Below, in pieces: positions 1 to 7,472 of a DNA stretch of 64,000 nucleotides (its first letter is position 1; each line of letters begins with the position of its first letter). The stretch is taken from the NCBI RefSeq assembly GCF_965218685.1, contig NZ_OZ244657.1:3316255-3380254 (forward strand). The letters run 5' to 3'. Source of the DNA: Thalassobius sp965218685 (GTDB lineage Bacteria > Pseudomonadota > Alphaproteobacteria > Rhodobacterales > Rhodobacteraceae). The translations under genes were made by a program, and so were the position numbers. The notes beneath the pieces were generated by a model that worked only from the letters and a program-made list of their open reading frames with translations, did no database searches and was not told where the DNA came from.

Positions 1-26
1 GGATTATTATCAAAAGGTTCAGTCAT
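1..26 (-). CDS. Partial CDS, first 8 codons only
   Basis: An ATG on the minus strand at 26 reads MTEPFDNN and runs off the window edge. It starts 4 nt after the stop of the membrane protein at 30-398 and has a good purine-rich ribosome site (AGG/GGTAGGA) a few bases upstream, so it is probably the next gene of the same operon. In related genomes a small periplasmic metal-sensor-like protein often follows this sigma/anti-sigma pair; that is an inference from memory of synteny. Nothing in eight residues proves a function. Confidence 0.5.
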
Positions 27-29
27 ATC

Positions 30-398
30 CTACCCCTCGGTCAGGGTGAAATCATAAGAGGGCATCAAATCGACCAGATAGAGATCCGAGCTGGTGCCCA
101 GCAGGTTTTCGGTGGTTGTTTCAATGGCGCTGGGCGGGTTGACCCCGATCCACAGCCCCGCCACGCCAGCAGTAGCCAAACCGGCCATGGCGGGCCAGCC
201 TCCGACCGCCGCAGAAAACTGACGGAACCAAGACGCGCGCGGACGCTGGGGCGCTGCGGCAGCGGCTGCCTGCGCTTGCAGGGCGTCCTGCAGCACGCGC
301 TCCATGAAATCAGGCGCAGGTGTTGCGTCCTGGGAACGCGCCTGAGCGAACAGGTCATCCAGCACGAAAAGATCAGAATTCTTGTCCATCTCAGCCAT
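30..398 (-). CDS. Membrane-anchored probable anti-sigma factor, 122 aa
   Basis: This small protein has an acidic N-terminal part (about residues 1-45), an Ala-rich linker, one predicted membrane segment (about 66-86) and a short C-terminal tail. It follows the ECF sigma gene with an 8-nt overlap (ATGGCTGA, 391-398), a GGGG ribosome site lies just upstream, and the overlap suggests translational coupling. A single-pass protein encoded directly after an ECF sigma factor is classically its anti-sigma factor, holding the sigma at the inner membrane. I see no zinc-binding HxxxCxxC anti-sigma motif, so the role rests on position and topology only. An ATG at 389 is an alternative start. Confidence 0.6.
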   Translation of the reverse strand: MAEMDKNSDLFVLDDLFAQARSQDATPAPDFMERVLQDALQAQAAAAAAPQRPRASWFRQFSAAVGGWPAMAGLATAGVAGLWIGVNPPSAIETTTENLLGTSSDLYLVDLMPSYDFTLTEG

Positions 399-969
399 CG
401 GTATACCCCAGTTCTGCGCGCCGGTCGGCCAGAATACCGCCAAGCGAACGTTTTCCTCTTGCGGTCAGACTTTCAACCGCCTCGGTGCTAATCCCCATGA
501 TCTCGGCGATCTGTGGATTTGCCAGCCCTTCGATATGGCGCAGCGTCACCGCCTGCTGCTGCCGGTCCGGCAATTGCGCCAAAGCATCCCGCAACGCGGC
601 CATCCTGGCCTGCTGCTGCAATGCACCCTCGGCGCTGATCTGGTCATCCTCGGGTTCGGGAACCGAGTCCAGATCAACCCCCCGCCCCTTGCGCAGGCGG
701 TCGGTACACAGGTTGGCAACCACGCGGTACAGCCATGTAGTTACCTTTGCTTCGCCCTGGCGCCAGTCGGGTGCGATCTTCCACAGGCGCAACATGGCTT
801 CCTGAGCAACGTCCTCGGCCTCGGCCCGATCGTTCAGCATCCGCATCGCCTGCCCAAAGGCCCGAGGTGTCAGCCGCACGTTCAGCGCGCGCGCGGCATC
901 CGGATCACCGTTGGCAAAAAGCACCAACAGCGCATCATCGGAAACATCCGCGAAGGCGTCAAAGGGCAT
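391..969 (-). CDS. ECF-family RNA polymerase sigma factor, 192 aa
   Basis: The protein is the usual ECF length and has only regions 2 and 4. Region 2 (about 25-95) carries the helix AEDVAQEAMLRLW and the following Trp/Tyr-rich segment that recognise and melt the -10 element. Region 4 (about 125-178) has LPDRQQQAVTLRHIEGL and a helix-turn-helix ending near VESLTARGKRSL for -35 contact. Two in-frame ATGs (975 and 969) follow the AAAGGA ribosome site; 969 gives the better spacing, so I chose it. It sits between an exported EF-hand protein and a membrane protein, which suggests an envelope-signal-responsive regulon. The stop overlaps the next gene. Confidence 0.88.
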   Translation of the reverse strand: MPFDAFADVSDDALLVLFANGDPDAARALNVRLTPRAFGQAMRMLNDRAEAEDVAQEAMLRLWKIAPDWRQGEAKVTTWLYRVVANLCTDRLRKGRGVDLDSVPEPEDDQISAEGALQQQARMAALRDALAQLPDRQQQAVTLRHIEGLANPQIAEIMGISTEAVESLTARGKRSLGGILADRRAELGYTDG

Positions 970-1050
970 GGTCATCGTCCTTTTGCCGTATCCTTTCGGC
1001 GTGCGCCGGGCAATCCCTGCCCGGCGCAATCTTTGTGAAATCCGGATGGA

Positions 1051-1623
1051 TTATTCGGCGGGCATCGGGCGCTGACCAGCCCCATAGCTTTGACCCTGGC
1101 CCTGACCTTTACCGGGGCCGAAACCTTCACCGTGACGCATCATCTTGCCTTCTCCATAACCGTGCCGTTCCATACGTTTTTGCAGCTTGGCGAATTCCTC
1201 GGCCGAGATTGCCCCGTCCTCGTCAGCGTCAAGACGGTCAAACATCCGACCTTTCTGCATCGGCTGCATTTCCTCGAAGCTCAGCACGCCATCGTCATTG
1301 GCGTCGCGATCAACGATCATGTGCTTGGCGCGTTTGGTCATGCGCTCGGCCTGCTTGGCCTGCATGAAGGCGGTGATTTCCTCGGCGCTCAGGGCACCAT
1401 CACCGTTGGCATCCTGCTCGTCAAAGCGTGCCTTGGCATGGGCAGCGATCTCCTCGGGCGTGATCTTACCGTCCGAATTTGCGTCGACCTCTTCGAAGTT
1501 GAACATCGGGCCGCGCGGGCCGTGGTGCCCCCCCATGCGGTCCTTGCCAAAGGCCATTGCGCTGCCTGCGCCAATGGTCAGGGTCAACACCGCAGCGGTC
1601 GAGATCAGAATTGCACGTTTCAT
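1051..1623 (-). CDS. Secreted EF-hand protein with four Ca-binding loops, 190 aa
   Basis: A Sec signal peptide (about 1-24, ending SAMAF) is followed by four canonical 12-residue EF-hand loops at about 47-58, 71-82, 107-118 and 132-143. Each has Asp at positions 1, 3 and 5, Gly at 6 and Glu at 12. The C-terminal tail (150-190) is rich in Gly, Gln, His and Arg. It is therefore a periplasmic or secreted calcium-binding protein of the calmodulin-like type found in many Roseobacters. A GGAG ribosome site lies 9 nt upstream of the ATG. It is transcribed toward the ECF sigma gene 81 nt downstream, so calcium or metal sensing linked to that sigma factor is possible but unproven. Confidence 0.85.
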   Translation of the reverse strand: MKRAILISTAAVLTLTIGAGSAMAFGKDRMGGHHGPRGPMFNFEEVDANSDGKITPEEIAAHAKARFDEQDANGDGALSAEEITAFMQAKQAERMTKRAKHMIVDRDANDDGVLSFEEMQPMQKGRMFDRLDADEDGAISAEEFAKLQKRMERHGYGEGKMMRHGEGFGPGKGQGQGQSYGAGQRPMPAE

Positions 1624-1875
1624 GTTGTCTTCTCCAGTTTTAACCTTGCTCGAGAAACCGGCCCGTTGGCCTGTTTTCTGATCACTAAACGGGGGCCGCC
1701 GGGGTTTCCGTCGGCAAAAATGCAAAAATTCGAATAGTTCACGCCCCTGTGAACGCCATTTGAAAATCGCCATTCCTCACAGATTTGCGACATCGGGACG
1801 CAAGGACAAAGCGTCGGCTTTAAATTGTTGACAGTGTTCCCCACTTTATCCGGTCTATGGATACGCGAGGGAACC

Positions 1876-2262
1876 ATGACTGACACCGCCTACATCGAGG
1901 AGCGCGCGACCTGGCCGGCACTTGTCAACGGCTGGAAACGCAAGTGCCCTTCTTGCGGCAACGGGCCAATGCTCAAGGGCTATCTGTCCGTGCGCAAGGC
2001 CTGCCCGGTCTGCAAGGAAGAGTTTCACCACCACCGTGCAGATGACGGCCCGGCCTACCTGACGATTTTGATCGTGGGCAAGATCATGGTGCCTTTGATG
2101 TTCGTCGTCTTTCAGACCTGGCGACCCGATCCGCTGATCCTGTTTACTATCTTCGCTATTGGCACCGTGCTGATGTCGCTCTACCTTCTACCTCGGTTGA
2201 AGGGGGCCACGATCGGGTTCCAATGGGCGCGTGGAATGCACGGGTTCGGTGGAACGGGTTAG
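1876..2262 (+). CDS. DUF983 family membrane protein, 128 aa
   Basis: The N-terminal half has a rubredoxin-like zinc ribbon made by CPSC (C24, C27) and CPVC (C43, C46), followed by HHHRADDGPAY, a hallmark of DUF983. Two membrane segments follow (about 60-80 and 87-105). The function of the family is not established; members often sit next to cytochrome oxidase or Nudix genes. The ATG at 1876 is preceded by GAGGGA. A TTGACA at 1828-1833 could be a -35 element, but I see no good -10 at the right distance. The Nudix gene follows after 21 nt, so the two probably form an operon. Confidence 0.85.
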   Translation: MTDTAYIEERATWPALVNGWKRKCPSCGNGPMLKGYLSVRKACPVCKEEFHHHRADDGPAYLTILIVGKIMVPLMFVVFQTWRPDPLILFTIFAIGTVLMSLYLLPRLKGATIGFQWARGMHGFGGTG

Positions 2263-2283
2263 GCCTCCTGCGAGGGAGGAACT

Positions 2284-2991
2284 ATGACTATTGATAAAAC
2301 CGCGCTTCGCAACGCGGCCACGGTGATCGTGTTGCGGGAACGGACGACAGATCCACATGTTTTGATGGGACAGCGTGGGGCCAAGGCGGCCTTCATGCCC
2401 AACAAGTTCGTGTTTCCAGGCGGCGCCGTGGATGCCGAAGATGCAGGCATCCCGCTGGCCTCGCATATGCCGGATGTATGCCGTGAACGTCTGCGCGAAG
2501 ATGCGGCCGAGGACCTTTCGCACGCCCTGTCCGTCGCCGCGATCCGCGAGCTGTGGGAAGAAACCGGCCTGATCCTGGGCCAGAAAGGCGAATGGGACAT
2601 CACCCCGCCTGCCGATTGGACCAGCTTTGCCGCCACCGGCCATCTGCCCGCCGCTCATCCGCTGCAATTCGTGTTCCGGGCGATCACGCCACCGGGTCGG
2701 CCCCGCCGCTTTGACGCTCGGTTTTTCCTGATCGACGCGGACGAGATTGCCAGCGACCTGGACAATTTCGACGCGGCCTGTGACGAGCTTTCTCATCTGC
2801 AATGGATCCCGCTGCCCAAGGTACGCGAGTTCGATCTGCCTTTCATCACCGAGGTCGTTCTGGCCGAGGTCGCCGCCCGCGCTCACGACATGACACCGCC
2901 CGAAAGCGTGCCCTATTTCAAGAATAATGAAGAGGCAAACCTGTTCCTGCGCCTTAAAGGAGTAGGACCAATGACAGGACGCTCGCACTGA
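2284..2991 (+). CDS. Nudix hydrolase, 235 aa
   Basis: The protein has the Nudix fold pattern: a hydrophobic first strand (ATVIVLRER), FPGGAVD at about 44-50, and the catalytic helix AIRELWEETGL at about 86-96 with the metal-binding EExxG core. A long insertion of about 35 residues lies between the GG and the REL part. This layout resembles the NUDT7/NUDT19 (CoA diphosphatase-like) branch, so a CoA or acyl-CoA pyrophosphatase is the best guess; substrate is not determinable by eye. A GAGGGAGG ribosome site precedes the ATG. Its last 38 nt overlap the convergent EamA gene tail to tail. Confidence 0.85.
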   Translation: MTIDKTALRNAATVIVLRERTTDPHVLMGQRGAKAAFMPNKFVFPGGAVDAEDAGIPLASHMPDVCRERLREDAAEDLSHALSVAAIRELWEETGLILGQKGEWDITPPADWTSFAATGHLPAAHPLQFVFRAITPPGRPRRFDARFFLIDADEIASDLDNFDAACDELSHLQWIPLPKVREFDLPFITEVVLAEVAARAHDMTPPESVPYFKNNEEANLFLRLKGVGPMTGRSH

Positions 2992-3853
2992 TCAAAACGA
3001 TCCCGGTGACCTCGCGCCGGGATATTTTTTCCTTGAAAAACAACATCGAAGCCGCGATCGAGAATATCACCTCAACCTGCCCAACCGCAAAGACATAGGC
3101 CGCGTTCATTAGCGTGAAGGCGGTGAACCACCCAAGCGAGCCCCCCAGCGAGGCAAGCCCCATCCACACAGAGGTACGCCACGATCCCAGCACTCGGGTA
3201 AATTCGCCCGGTTCGCGCCAGCGCAGCCACAGACCCAGGCCCAGCGCCTGCGTGGTCGTCACGCAGCCCAGCGCCACCAAGGCCCGCATCAGCGGATCGT
3301 CACTGGCCACCTCTAACGTGGCGCCACGATAGGCCACGGCGGACACGGCAAAAAACGCCCCTGACAATACTCCCAGCCCGGCGCCCTTATTCAGGAAACG
3401 TTTCAGGCCCGCCGCTTGCCCGCCCTTCTGGTCTGACAGCACCAGCACCCCGACCAGCCCCAACAAGATGGCCACCAATCCCCCGACCGAGATCCGATCA
3501 CCCAGAACGATGAACCCCACCAGCGCGGTCTGAACCGTCTCGGTTTTCTTGAACGTGATGCCGACCGCGAAATTGCGCTGCGCAAACAGCACCACCACGC
3601 ACCAAGTGGCCAAAATCTGCGCGATCGCACCGGACAGCGCGTAGGGCACGAACCAGGCCCCAACCGCAGGCAGACCCTGCCCTTGCCATGACAGGTAAGC
3701 CCCCGCCATGATCACCACGAAGGGCGCCGAGAACAAAAAGCGCGCCAAGGTCGCCCCACCCGCAGACAAGCTGCCCATGGCCAGCAGTTTTTGCAGCATG
3801 AACCTGAGCGTTTGAAACGCCGCGGCCGCAATGGAAATCAGAACCCAGCTCAT
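2954..3853 (-). CDS. EamA (DMT superfamily) inner-membrane transporter, 299 aa
   Basis: The protein is nearly all hydrophobic segments, about ten in two repeated halves, as expected for a 10-TM EamA permease. The first half contains a VALVGFIVLGDRIS-like stretch and the second FTLMNAAYVFAVGQVEVIF followed by FFKEKISRREVTG, typical end-of-repeat motifs. It probably exports or imports a small metabolite; the substrate cannot be inferred. It starts 17 nt beyond the terminator that follows tas, so transcription either reads through or starts inside the end of tas. The 3' end overlaps the Nudix gene by 38 nt. Confidence 0.85.
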   Translation of the reverse strand: MSWVLISIAAAAFQTLRFMLQKLLAMGSLSAGGATLARFLFSAPFVVIMAGAYLSWQGQGLPAVGAWFVPYALSGAIAQILATWCVVVLFAQRNFAVGITFKKTETVQTALVGFIVLGDRISVGGLVAILLGLVGVLVLSDQKGGQAAGLKRFLNKGAGLGVLSGAFFAVSAVAYRGATLEVASDDPLMRALVALGCVTTTQALGLGLWLRWREPGEFTRVLGSWRTSVWMGLASLGGSLGWFTAFTLMNAAYVFAVGQVEVIFSIAASMLFFKEKISRREVTGIVLISASVLSLVLLL

Positions 3854-3869
3854 GCTTGCTCATCCAATC

Positions 3870-3896
3870 AAAAAGGCCGGGACACATGCCCCGGCC
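3870..3896 (-). terminator. Rho-independent terminator after tas
   Basis: On the minus strand a GGCCGGG/CCCGGCC hairpin with an 8-nt loop (arms 3875-3881 and 3890-3896) is followed by five T (3870-3874). It lies 28 nt after the tas stop codon. The next minus-strand gene begins just beyond it, so some read-through or an internal promoter is needed for the EamA gene. Confidence 0.8.
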
Positions 3897-3924
3897 GTTC
3901 GGTAATACGCGTAAAAGGCATCCC

Positions 3925-4971
3925 TTAGAAGGGCATGGGATGCGCCTTGTGCACTTTGTCCAGCTCGGCCAGAACGTCGGCGCTTAGCGTTACATCCGCC
4001 CCGTCCAGAATATGTTCCAACTGCGCCAAAGAGGTCGCCCCGAAGATCACCGAGGTCATGAAAGGCCGCGTACAGCACCAAGCCAGCGCCATGTGCACCG
4101 GATCCAGACCGTGGCGCGCGGCGACATCCAGATAAGCCTGTACCGCGGGATAAACTCGATCTGTGTTGCGTCCGCCCAATTCAGGCACAAGCGTTTTGCG
4201 CGATCCGTCAGGAAGTGCTCCACCCTGATACTTGCCGGTCAACAGACCTGCGGCCAGAGGCGAGAAAGACAACAGGCCCACGTCCTCATTCGCGGTCATC
4301 TCGGCCATGTCGGTGTCAAACAGGCGGCACAGCAGCGAATATTCGTTCTGAACCGAGGCAGGGCGCGGCCCGCCGATACGCTCGGCCGTCATCGACCACA
4401 TGGTGCAGCCCCAGGCGCTTTCGTTGGACAGGCCAAAGTGGCGGATGTTGCCCTTTTCGACCTGGACTTTCAGCGCCTCCAGACATTCCTCCATGTTGGC
4501 CACGGTTTTTGCGCGCGACTGACGGGACGGATCATAGCTCCAGTTCTTGCGGAACATATAGCTGCCGCGGTTCGGCCAATGAAACTGGTAGAGGTCGATA
4601 TAATCCGTCTGCAAGCGCCGCAGCGAGCCCTCGATCGTGCTGGCAATTGTTTTCGCGGTAATCGGGGCGCCATCGCGAACGGCCTTCAGCCCCTCGCCGG
4701 AATGCTTGGTCGCCAGAATGTAATCCCCCCGCCGCGCAGGGTTGGCCGCGTGCCAAGTGCCGATGATTTCCTCGGTGCGGCCCACGGTTTCCTTGGACAC
4801 AGGGTTCACCGGGTACATTTCGGCCGTGTCCACAAAATTGATCCCGCGCTCCAGCGCCATGTCGATCTGGGCGTGGCCCTCGGCCTCGGAGGTTTGGGTG
4901 CCAAAGGTCATGGTACCAAGGCACAGTTCGGAAACCTGCAATCCCGTACGGCCCAACGAATTCATCTGCAT
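3925..4971 (-). CDS. tas: NADP-dependent aldo-keto reductase, Tas type, 348 aa
   Basis: The sequence follows the E. coli Tas pattern along its whole length: LGRTGLQVSELCLGTMTFG at the N terminus, the catalytic Asp-Tyr pair in FVDTAEMYPV, Lys in ILATKHSG, His in QFHWPNRG, then GLSNESAWG and VQNEYSLL, and a C-terminal cofactor-binding SVIFGATSLAQL. The length matches the family (about 346). It reduces carbonyl compounds with NADPH in the cytoplasm; the true substrate of Tas is unknown. I chose the ATG at 4971 because AAAGGA lies 7 nt upstream; an ATG two codons later is the alternative. An intrinsic terminator follows. Confidence 0.88.
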   Translation of the reverse strand: MQMNSLGRTGLQVSELCLGTMTFGTQTSEAEGHAQIDMALERGINFVDTAEMYPVNPVSKETVGRTEEIIGTWHAANPARRGDYILATKHSGEGLKAVRDGAPITAKTIASTIEGSLRRLQTDYIDLYQFHWPNRGSYMFRKNWSYDPSRQSRAKTVANMEECLEALKVQVEKGNIRHFGLSNESAWGCTMWSMTAERIGGPRPASVQNEYSLLCRLFDTDMAEMTANEDVGLLSFSPLAAGLLTGKYQGGALPDGSRKTLVPELGGRNTDRVYPAVQAYLDVAARHGLDPVHMALAWCCTRPFMTSVIFGATSLAQLEHILDGADVTLSADVLAELDKVHKAHPMPF

Positions 4972-5062
4972 GTAAAAATCCTTTGCTGCTGAACGGAACA
5001 TACCCCGGTCAGCGCAAAAGGCCAGCCGGGGCAGTAAGTCGTTTCAAAGTTTTAAAGCGCGC

Positions 5063-5494
5063 TTACGGGCGCACGTAGGCAAAGCCCTGCTCTTGCAGTT
5101 GAACCAGGCGCACGACGCCGGAAGTGACCATTGTGGCCTCTTCCATCAGTTCGATATTCTTACCTGCTTTCTTGCTCATCTTGCGGTGAGTGTTCCCACA
5201 AGCGGCAAAGGTCAGTTTTTCGTTGGCAAGAGACATGGTTTTGATCCGGTCAGAGACCGGGCTTTTTCCGGCGATCAGCATGTTCAGGCCGGGCCCGTAG
5301 GCAACGACCTCGATGGTCACTTCATCCCCTTGTTCGGCGTAATAGGCCGCAACGTTTTCAACATTGTTCAACGCCATATTCATGACTTTGGCGTCTCCGC
5401 TGTTCACGTGGACAGCAATGTTGTGCATGACACCTTTGGCCCAACCGGCGGCGGGTGCTAAGGCCAGCATTGCAGCAAATACTAGTTTTTTCAT
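5063..5494 (-). CDS. Periplasmic DsrE-family protein, 143 aa
   Basis: A signal peptide (about 1-19, ending GWAKG) precedes a DsrE/DsrF-like alpha/beta domain: VHVNSGDAKVMNMALNN, VEVVAYGPGLNML, a single Cys in LTFAACGNT and a C-terminal VVRLVQLQEQGFAYV. Such proteins belong to the sulfur-relay superfamily, and secreted single-Cys versions are often linked to oxidation of inorganic or organic sulfur compounds. The export signal argues against tRNA thiolation, which is cytoplasmic. A GGGAGGAT ribosome site precedes the ATG. It is divergent from metG; no other sulfur gene is close. Three GAAT repeats with 8-nt periodicity lie in the shared upstream region. Confidence 0.8.
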   Translation of the reverse strand: MKKLVFAAMLALAPAAGWAKGVMHNIAVHVNSGDAKVMNMALNNVENVAAYYAEQGDEVTIEVVAYGPGLNMLIAGKSPVSDRIKTMSLANEKLTFAACGNTHRKMSKKAGKNIELMEEATMVTSGVVRLVQLQEQGFAYVRP

Positions 5495-5532
5495 GCGATA
5501 TCCTCCCTATTCGCAAGCCTCACCATACACGC

Positions 5533-5552
5533 GAATATATGAATGCAAGAAT
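5533..5552 (-). promoter_or_regulatory. Triple GAAT/ATTC repeat, possible operator
   Basis: GAAT occurs at 5533-5536, 5541-5544 and 5549-5552, exactly 8 nt apart, in the 192-nt gap between the divergent DsrE-like gene and metG, about 40 nt upstream of the DsrE start. ArsR-family sulfide regulators of the BigR/SqrR type bind ATTC/GAAT half sites, and this gene is a sulfur-family gene, so a regulator site is plausible. The repeats are direct, not inverted, which weakens the case. Confidence 0.25.
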
Positions 5553-5686
5553 ATTTTTTCTTTTGCTGGTGTCTGCGCTGATGCTGCGCGGAACGCTTTG
5601 CTTTCGCCAGAACGGCTCATGGGTGCTGGAACACCCGTGTTCCTTGCGCTAAAGGAGGCATCAAACGCATCGAAGGGCAAGCGCAT

Positions 5687-7399
5687 ATGGCACGTCATCT
5701 GATCACCTCGGCAATCCCCTACATCAACGGGATCAAGCATCTGGGCAATCTTGTGGGCTCGCAGTTGCCGGCGGACCTTTTCGCCCGCTACCAGCGCGCG
5801 CGCGGCAACGAGGTTCTGTTCCTTTGCTCGACCGACGAACACGGCACCCCCGCCGAACTGGCCGCCGCCAAGGCCGGCCAGCCCGTCGCCGAATACTGCG
5901 CCGAGATGCACGAGGTTCAAGCCAAGATCGCCGATGGTTTCCGCCTGTCCTTTGATCATTTCGGCCGCTCCTCCAGTGCAGAAAACCACGCACTGACGCA
6001 ACATCTGGCCGGCAAACTGGCCGAGCAGGGCCTGATCCGGGAAGTCACTGAAAACCAGATGTATTCCAAGGCCGATGGCCGCTTCCTGCCCGACCGCTAT
6101 ATCGAGGGCACCTGCCCCAACTGCGGTTTCGAAAGCGCCCGCGGCGATCAATGTGATAACTGCACCAAGCAGCTGGACCCGGTCGAGCTGATCAACCCGC
6201 ACTCCACTATCTCGGGCTCGACGGATCTGGAAATGCGCGAGACCAAACACCTGTATCTGTGCCAGTCCAAAATGAAGGACCAGCTGGAAGAGTGGATCGA
6301 CACCCGCGAGGGCTGGCCGGTTCTGACCACCTCGATCGCCAAGAAATGGCTGAACGACGGCGACGGGCTGCAGGATCGCGGCATCACCCGTGATCTGGAC
6401 TGGGGCATTCCCGTCAAGAAGGGCGACGCGGACTGGCCCGGCATGGAGGGCAAGGTTTTCTATGTCTGGTTCGATGCTCCCATCGAATATATCGCCTGCG
6501 CTCAGGAATGGGTGAATGCGGGCAAGGGCGACGACTGGGCCCGCTGGTGGCGCACCGACAAAGGCGCCGATGACGTGACCTATACCCAGTTCATGGGCAA
6601 GGATAACGTGCCCTTCCACACGCTGTCCTTCCCCGCCACGATGCTGGGTTGCGGCGAGCCGTGGAAGCTGGTCGACTACATCAAATCCTTCAACTACCTG
6701 AACTATGATGGCGGCCAGTTCAGCACCTCGCGCGGGCGCGGTGTGTTCATGGATCAGGCGCTGGAAATCCTGCCCGCTGATTACTGGCGCTGGTGGCTGC
6801 TGAGCCACGCCCCCGAAAGCTCGGACAGTGAATTCACCTGGGAAAACTTCCAAGGCTCCGTCAACAAGGACCTGGCCGACGTGCTGGGCAACTTTGTCAG
6901 CCGGATCACCAAGTTCTGTCGCTCGAAATTCACCGAAGCCGTGCCCGAAGGCGGCAGTTTCGGTGACGCCGAAGAGGCGCTGATCGCCGATCTGACCACC
7001 AAGATCCGCGCCTATGAGCAGTTCATGGAGGACAAAGAGGTCCGCAAAGCCGCGCAGGAATTGCGCTCTATCTGGGTGGCGGGCAACGAATACCTGCAAG
7101 CCGCAGCCCCGTGGTCGACCTTCAAAACCGACCCCGAACAGGCGGCCGCACAGGTCCGTCTGGGCCTGAACCTGATCCGTCTTTACGCCGTTCTGTCCGC
7201 GCCCTTCATCCCCGATGCCTCGGCTGCGATGCTGGCCGCGATGCAGACGACCGACGACAGCTGGCCCGATGACGTCCCCGCCGCGCTGAGCGCCCTGCCA
7301 GCTGGCCACGCCTTCACCGTGCCCGACGTGCTGTTCGGCAAGATCACGGACGAGCAGCGCGAGGACTGGCAGGAACGGTTCGCCGGAGTGCGGACCTAA
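5687..7399 (+). CDS. metG: Methionyl-tRNA synthetase, 570 aa
   Basis: This class-I synthetase charges tRNA-Met. The HIGH signature appears as HLGN (about 18-21) and the KMSKS signature as FSTSRG (about 345-350). A zinc knuckle with CPNCG and CDNC lies near 145-160, and LCSTDEHGTP and WFDAPIEYI are typical MetRS motifs. At 570 residues it lacks the C-terminal tRNA-binding appendage of the E. coli enzyme, as is usual for alphaproteobacteria of this branch. The ATG follows GAAGGGCAAG. An efficient terminator hairpin lies 40 nt after the stop. Confidence 0.95.
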   Translation: MARHLITSAIPYINGIKHLGNLVGSQLPADLFARYQRARGNEVLFLCSTDEHGTPAELAAAKAGQPVAEYCAEMHEVQAKIADGFRLSFDHFGRSSSAENHALTQHLAGKLAEQGLIREVTENQMYSKADGRFLPDRYIEGTCPNCGFESARGDQCDNCTKQLDPVELINPHSTISGSTDLEMRETKHLYLCQSKMKDQLEEWIDTREGWPVLTTSIAKKWLNDGDGLQDRGITRDLDWGIPVKKGDADWPGMEGKVFYVWFDAPIEYIACAQEWVNAGKGDDWARWWRTDKGADDVTYTQFMGKDNVPFHTLSFPATMLGCGEPWKLVDYIKSFNYLNYDGGQFSTSRGRGVFMDQALEILPADYWRWWLLSHAPESSDSEFTWENFQGSVNKDLADVLGNFVSRITKFCRSKFTEAVPEGGSFGDAEEALIADLTTKIRAYEQFMEDKEVRKAAQELRSIWVAGNEYLQAAAPWSTFKTDPEQAAAQVRLGLNLIRLYAVLSAPFIPDASAAMLAAMQTTDDSWPDDVPAALSALPAGHAFTVPDVLFGKITDEQREDWQERFAGVRT

Positions 7400-7438
7400 C
7401 GACCTGACGGCACGCTTGGCCCCAGCGCAGAAACATGC

Positions 7439-7471
7439 AAACTCCCTTTCGGAAACGAGAGGGAGTTTTTT
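7439..7471 (+). terminator. metG terminator overlapping the next gene's ribosome site
   Basis: A 13-bp stem (7439-7451 with 7456-7468, one G-U pair) is closed by a GAAA tetraloop and followed by T residues to 7471. This is a textbook intrinsic terminator for metG. Its 3' arm contains AGGGAG (7460-7465), which sits 7 nt before the ATG of the downstream ThDP enzyme and must serve as that gene's Shine-Dalgarno sequence. Any read-through transcript would therefore have its ribosome site paired in the hairpin. Confidence 0.85.
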
Positions 7472-7472
7472 C

